Source: Streptomyces speibonae
Lineage (GTDB): Bacteria > Actinomycetota > Actinomycetes > Streptomycetales > Streptomycetaceae
Direction: 5' to 3'
Assembly (NCBI GenBank): GCA_000715605.1
Contig: KL568539.1
Span: forward strand, 20,577 to 27,901
Length of the DNA stretch: 7,325 nt
Shown here: positions 5,096 to 7,325 of the stretch, piece after piece
How the letters are laid out: each line of letters starts with the position of its first letter
Numbering within the stretch: the stretch's first letter is position 1
Position numbers and translations under genes: made by a program
The notes under the pieces: model-generated
The model's input: only the letters and a program-made list of their open reading frames with translations
The model's database searches: none
Told to the model about the DNA's origin: nothing

Positions 5096-5391
5096 TCGAT
5101 CCTGATGTGATCCGCGTGCTGGGTGATCCGCTGCGCCTTCGGATCGTGACCCTGCTGGCGCGCGAGACGCTCTGCACGACGCACCTGGTCGAGGAGACCG
5201 GAGCCAAGCAGACCAACCTGTCCAACCACATGAAGGTGCTGCGCGAGGCCGGGATCGTGGAGACCGAGCCGTGCGGCCGCTTCACCTACTACAAGCTCAA
5301 GCCCGAGGTCCTGGCCGGCCTGTCCGAGCAGTTCGCCGAACTCGCCGCCTCCGCCCGCACCGCCGCCGAGAACAAGAGGGCCTGCCCGTGA
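5083..5391 (+). CDS. arsR: ArsR-family arsenite-responsive repressor
   Basis: This 102-aa winged-helix repressor releases DNA when trivalent arsenic binds its cysteines. The helix-turn-helix spans about 32-56 (TTHLVEETGAKQTNLSNHMKVLREAG), followed by the wing (VETEPCGRFTYYKLKPE, 59-75). The classical ELCVCDL metal site is replaced by TLCTTHL: C31 is kept, but the second cysteine is lost. The other cysteines are C64 in the wing and C101 one residue from the end. Sensing therefore probably uses a different cysteine set, as in other ArsR subtypes whose sites evolved independently. The ATG at 5083 has no strong ribosome-binding site and lies inside an operator-like repeat. The gene heads the plus-strand arm and overlaps acr3 by four bases (GTGA). 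Confidence 0.92.
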   Translation: MLTSVDPDVIRVLGDPLRLRIVTLLARETLCTTHLVEETGAKQTNLSNHMKVLREAGIVETEPCGRFTYYKLKPEVLAGLSEQFAELAASARTAAENKRACP

Positions 5392-6497
5392 CCTCTACCG
5401 AGCCCACCATCTCCGCGCAGACCGGGGGCGGCGACGACTCGATCGTCAAGAAGCTCTCCACCCTCGACCGCTACCTCGCGGTCTGGATCCTCATCGCCAT
5501 GGCCGTCGGCCTCGGCCTCGGACGGGCCATCCCCGGGCTGAACGACGCGCTGGCGAAGGTGGAGGTCGGCGGCATCTCCCTGCCCATCGCGCTCGGCCTG
5601 CTGATCATGATGTACCCGGTCCTTGCCAAGGTCCGCTACGACCGGCTGGACGCCGTGACCGGCGACCGGAGGCTGATGATCTCCTCCCTGGTCATCAACT
5701 GGATCCTCGGGCCCGCGGTGATGTTCGCCCTGGCGTGGATCTTCCTGCCGGACCTGCCCGAGTACCGCACCGGCCTGATCATCGTGGGCCTGGCCCGCTG
5801 CATCGCCATGGTGATCATCTGGAACGACCTCGCCTGCGGCGACCGCGAGGCCGCGGCCGTGCTCGTCGCGCTGAACTCGGTCTTCCAGGTCCTGGCGTTC
5901 GGTCTGCTGGGCTGGTTCTACCTCGACCTGCTGCCCGGCTGGCTGGGCCTGGGCGACGGCGAGCACCTGGACATCTCTATGTGGGAGATCGCGCTGAACG
6001 TGGTCATCTTCCTCGGCGTCCCGCTTCTGGCCGGCTTCCTGACCCGCCGTGTCGGTGAGAAGAAGATGGGCCGCGAGGGCTACGAGCAGCGCTTCCTGCC
6101 GAAGATCGGCCCGTGGGCCCTCTACGGGCTGCTGTTCACGATCGTCATCCTCTTCGCCCTCCAGGGAAAGACGATCACTTCACAGCCGCTGGACGTCGCC
6201 CGGATCGCGCTGCCGCTGCTGGTCTACTTCGCGGTCATGTTCTTCGGCACCTTCCTCCTCGGCAAGGGCCTGGGGCTCGCCTACGACCGCACCACCACGC
6301 TGGCGTTCACCGCGGCGGGCAACAACTTCGAGCTGGCCATCGCGGTCGCCATCGCCACCTTCGGTGTCACCTCCGGCCAGGCACTGTCCGGAGTCGTCGG
6401 ACCGCTCATCGAAGTCCCGGTGCTGATCGGTCTGGTCTACGTCGCGCTCGCCTGGCGAAGGAAGTTCGCCGCCGGCGCGGTGACGACGGCGCCGTGA
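5388..6497 (+). CDS. acr3: Arsenite efflux transporter, Acr3 type (ArsB of arsRBOCT)
   Basis: This 369-aa inner-membrane carrier, of the bile/arsenite/riboflavin transporter superfamily, exports arsenite using the proton motive force. About ten hydrophobic segments start at about residue 30 (YLAVWILIAMAVGLGLG). The Acr3 hallmarks are present: the conserved membrane cysteine in GLARCIAMVIIWNDLACGD (C138; C150 is also present) and the essential glutamate in AAGNNFELAIAVAIATFG (E315). The true start is the GTG at 5388, not an upstream codon inside arsR: it has AGAGGG (5375-5380) 7 bases upstream and overlaps the arsR stop as GTGA. The product then begins with a short hydrophilic N-terminus, as expected. 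The stop overlaps the next gene in the same way. Acr3 is unrelated in sequence to the E. coli ArsB pump, though clusters often label it arsB. Confidence 0.95.
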   Translation: MTSTEPTISAQTGGGDDSIVKKLSTLDRYLAVWILIAMAVGLGLGRAIPGLNDALAKVEVGGISLPIALGLLIMMYPVLAKVRYDRLDAVTGDRRLMISSLVINWILGPAVMFALAWIFLPDLPEYRTGLIIVGLARCIAMVIIWNDLACGDREAAAVLVALNSVFQVLAFGLLGWFYLDLLPGWLGLGDGEHLDISMWEIALNVVIFLGVPLLAGFLTRRVGEKKMGREGYEQRFLPKIGPWALYGLLFTIVILFALQGKTITSQPLDVARIALPLLVYFAVMFFGTFLLGKGLGLAYDRTTTLAFTAAGNNFELAIAVAIATFGVTSGQALSGVVGPLIEVPVLIGLVYVALAWRRKFAAGAVTTAP

Positions 6498-7325
6498 CGC
6501 AGCACACGGATGTGGTGGTGGTCGGCGGCGGCCAGGCAGGGCTCGCCGCCGGCTACCACCTGCGCCGCCAGGGCCTCGACCACGTCGTCCTGGACGCCGA
6601 CGCGGCGCCGGGCGGGTCCTGGCAGCACATGTGGGACTCGCTGCACCTCTTCTCGCCGGCGGATCACTCCTCCTTGCCCGGCCGCCTCATGCCCGCCCAG
6701 CCCGGTGAGACCTACCCGGACGCCGGGCACGTGGTCGACTACCTCACCGACTACGAGAAGCGGTACGACCTGCCCGTCCAGCACGGCAGCCGGGTCGAGG
6801 CCGTGCGCCGCGACGGCGACCGGCTCCTGGTAGAGGCCGACTCGGGCACCTGGCGGGCCCGGGCGGTCATCAGCGCGACCGGTACCTGGTCTCGCCCCTT
6901 CCTCCCTGCAGTACCGGGCCGCAGCGTCTTCACCGGACGTCAGCTCCACACCGTGAACTACCGCCGCCCGGCCGACTTCGCCGGCCAGCGCGTGATCGTG
7001 GTCGGCGGCGGCAACTCCGGTGCTCAAATCGCCTCAGACCTCGCCCTGAACGGCCAGGTGGAGGTGACGTGGGTGACCCAGCGCCCGCCGCGCTTCCTGC
7101 CCGACGACATCGACGGCCGTGCCCTGTTCGACGTCGCCACCGCTCGCCGCCGCGCTCTCGACGCCGGCCGCAGCGACACCGGTGGCGTCGCCTCGCTGGG
7201 CGACATCGTGGCCGTTCCGCCCGTCCGTGTCGCCCGCGACGCCGGACTCCTGACCGCGAAGCCGATGTTCTCCCGGCTCACTGCCGACGGCGTCCGATGG
7301 GGCGACGGCAGCCGTACGGGTGCGG
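6494..7325 (+). CDS. arsO: ArsO-like flavin-dependent monooxygenase (3' end outside window)
   Basis: The first 277 codons are present, and the frame stays open to the right edge. Two dinucleotide-binding folds are seen: FAD-binding GGGQAG (11-16) near the N-terminus and NAD(P)H-binding GGGNSG (171-176). Between them lie ATGTW (128-132) and FTGRQLHTVNY (146-156), which fits the FxGxxxHxxx[Y/W] fingerprint of group B flavin monooxygenases. The protein is soluble. Its GTG start overlaps the acr3 stop as GTGA; GGTGA lies 10 bases upstream, and coupling to acr3 probably drives translation. ArsO proteins accompany Acr3 in actinobacterial arsenic operons, but their reaction is unsettled; oxidation of an arsenic species or redox support of efflux are proposals. 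A trimethylamine- or Baeyer-Villiger-type monooxygenase of other function is an alternative, though the context favours ArsO. Confidence 0.85.
   Translation, partial: MTQHTDVVVVGGGQAGLAAGYHLRRQGLDHVVLDADAAPGGSWQHMWDSLHLFSPADHSSLPGRLMPAQPGETYPDAGHVVDYLTDYEKRYDLPVQHGSRVEAVRRDGDRLLVEADSGTWRARAVISATGTWSRPFLPAVPGRSVFTGRQLHTVNYRRPADFAGQRVIVVGGGNSGAQIASDLALNGQVEVTWVTQRPPRFLPDDIDGRALFDVATARRRALDAGRSDTGGVASLGDIVAVPPVRVARDAGLLTAKPMFSRLTADGVRWGDGSRTGA

Noticed and set aside
5271..5387. Upstream extension of acr3 into arsR
   Set aside because: The frame is open, but the extension is an Arg/Pro-rich shadow of ArsR. The GTG at 5388 has a good ribosome-binding site and the GTGA overlap.
5289..5966. Minus-strand open frame (225 codons) opposite arsR/acr3
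   Set aside because: It is antisense to the membrane-spanning Acr3 sequence. The Gln/Gly/Asp/Val-rich product is the usual mirror of hydrophobic GC-rich codons.
6437..7027. Minus-strand open frame (196 codons) opposite arsO
   Set aside because: The plus strand encodes a flavoprotein with two recognisable dinucleotide-binding folds, and the minus frame has no family features.

Overview
The window looks like accessory DNA from a high-GC actinomycete, most likely Streptomyces or a close relative. The genes use G or C at most third codon positions, GTG starts are frequent, and the arsenic genes are of actinobacterial type. No rRNA, tRNA, CRISPR array or complete insertion sequence was seen.

Layout. 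(1) Positions 1-923: the N-terminus of an exported (Tat-type) protein on the minus strand, divergent from a TetR-family repressor (279-923). Between them lie three abutting 17-bp palindromes (214-264), which also form the spacers of two opposed promoter candidates. The tetR transcript is predicted to be leaderless. (2) Positions 924-1526: about 600 bases without an intact gene, holding hairpins, a probable decayed minus-strand gene end and a strong UUCG-loop terminator. (3) Positions 1527-3464: two minus-strand genes of unknown function. The downstream one (339 aa) has two CxxC...CxxC zinc ribbons and a C-terminal R-H-x3-H motif like that of HEPN ribonucleases. The upstream one (270 aa) is a helical protein that I cannot assign. 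They are the best candidate here for an undescribed system, such as defence, stress or toxin. (4) Positions 3585-7325: a divergent arsenic-resistance cluster, arsC-arsT(trxB) on the minus strand and arsR-acr3-arsO on the plus strand (arsO runs off the right edge). This matches the arsRBOCT arrangement that I recall from a Streptomyces linear plasmid.

How the genes work together. ArsR senses arsenite and should control both arms from the 95-bp arsC/arsR gap, which carries several short repeats. ArsC reduces arsenate to arsenite, the thioredoxin reductase ArsT/TrxB supplies reducing power through thioredoxin, Acr3 exports arsenite, and ArsO is a flavin monooxygenase-like accessory protein. All three gene junctions inside the two arms are 4-base GTGA overlaps, which implies translational coupling. 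The two unknown genes lie downstream of arsT on the same strand and could receive read-through. The zinc-ribbon/HEPN-like gene shows less GC-biased codon use at its start than arsT does, consistent with separate acquisition.
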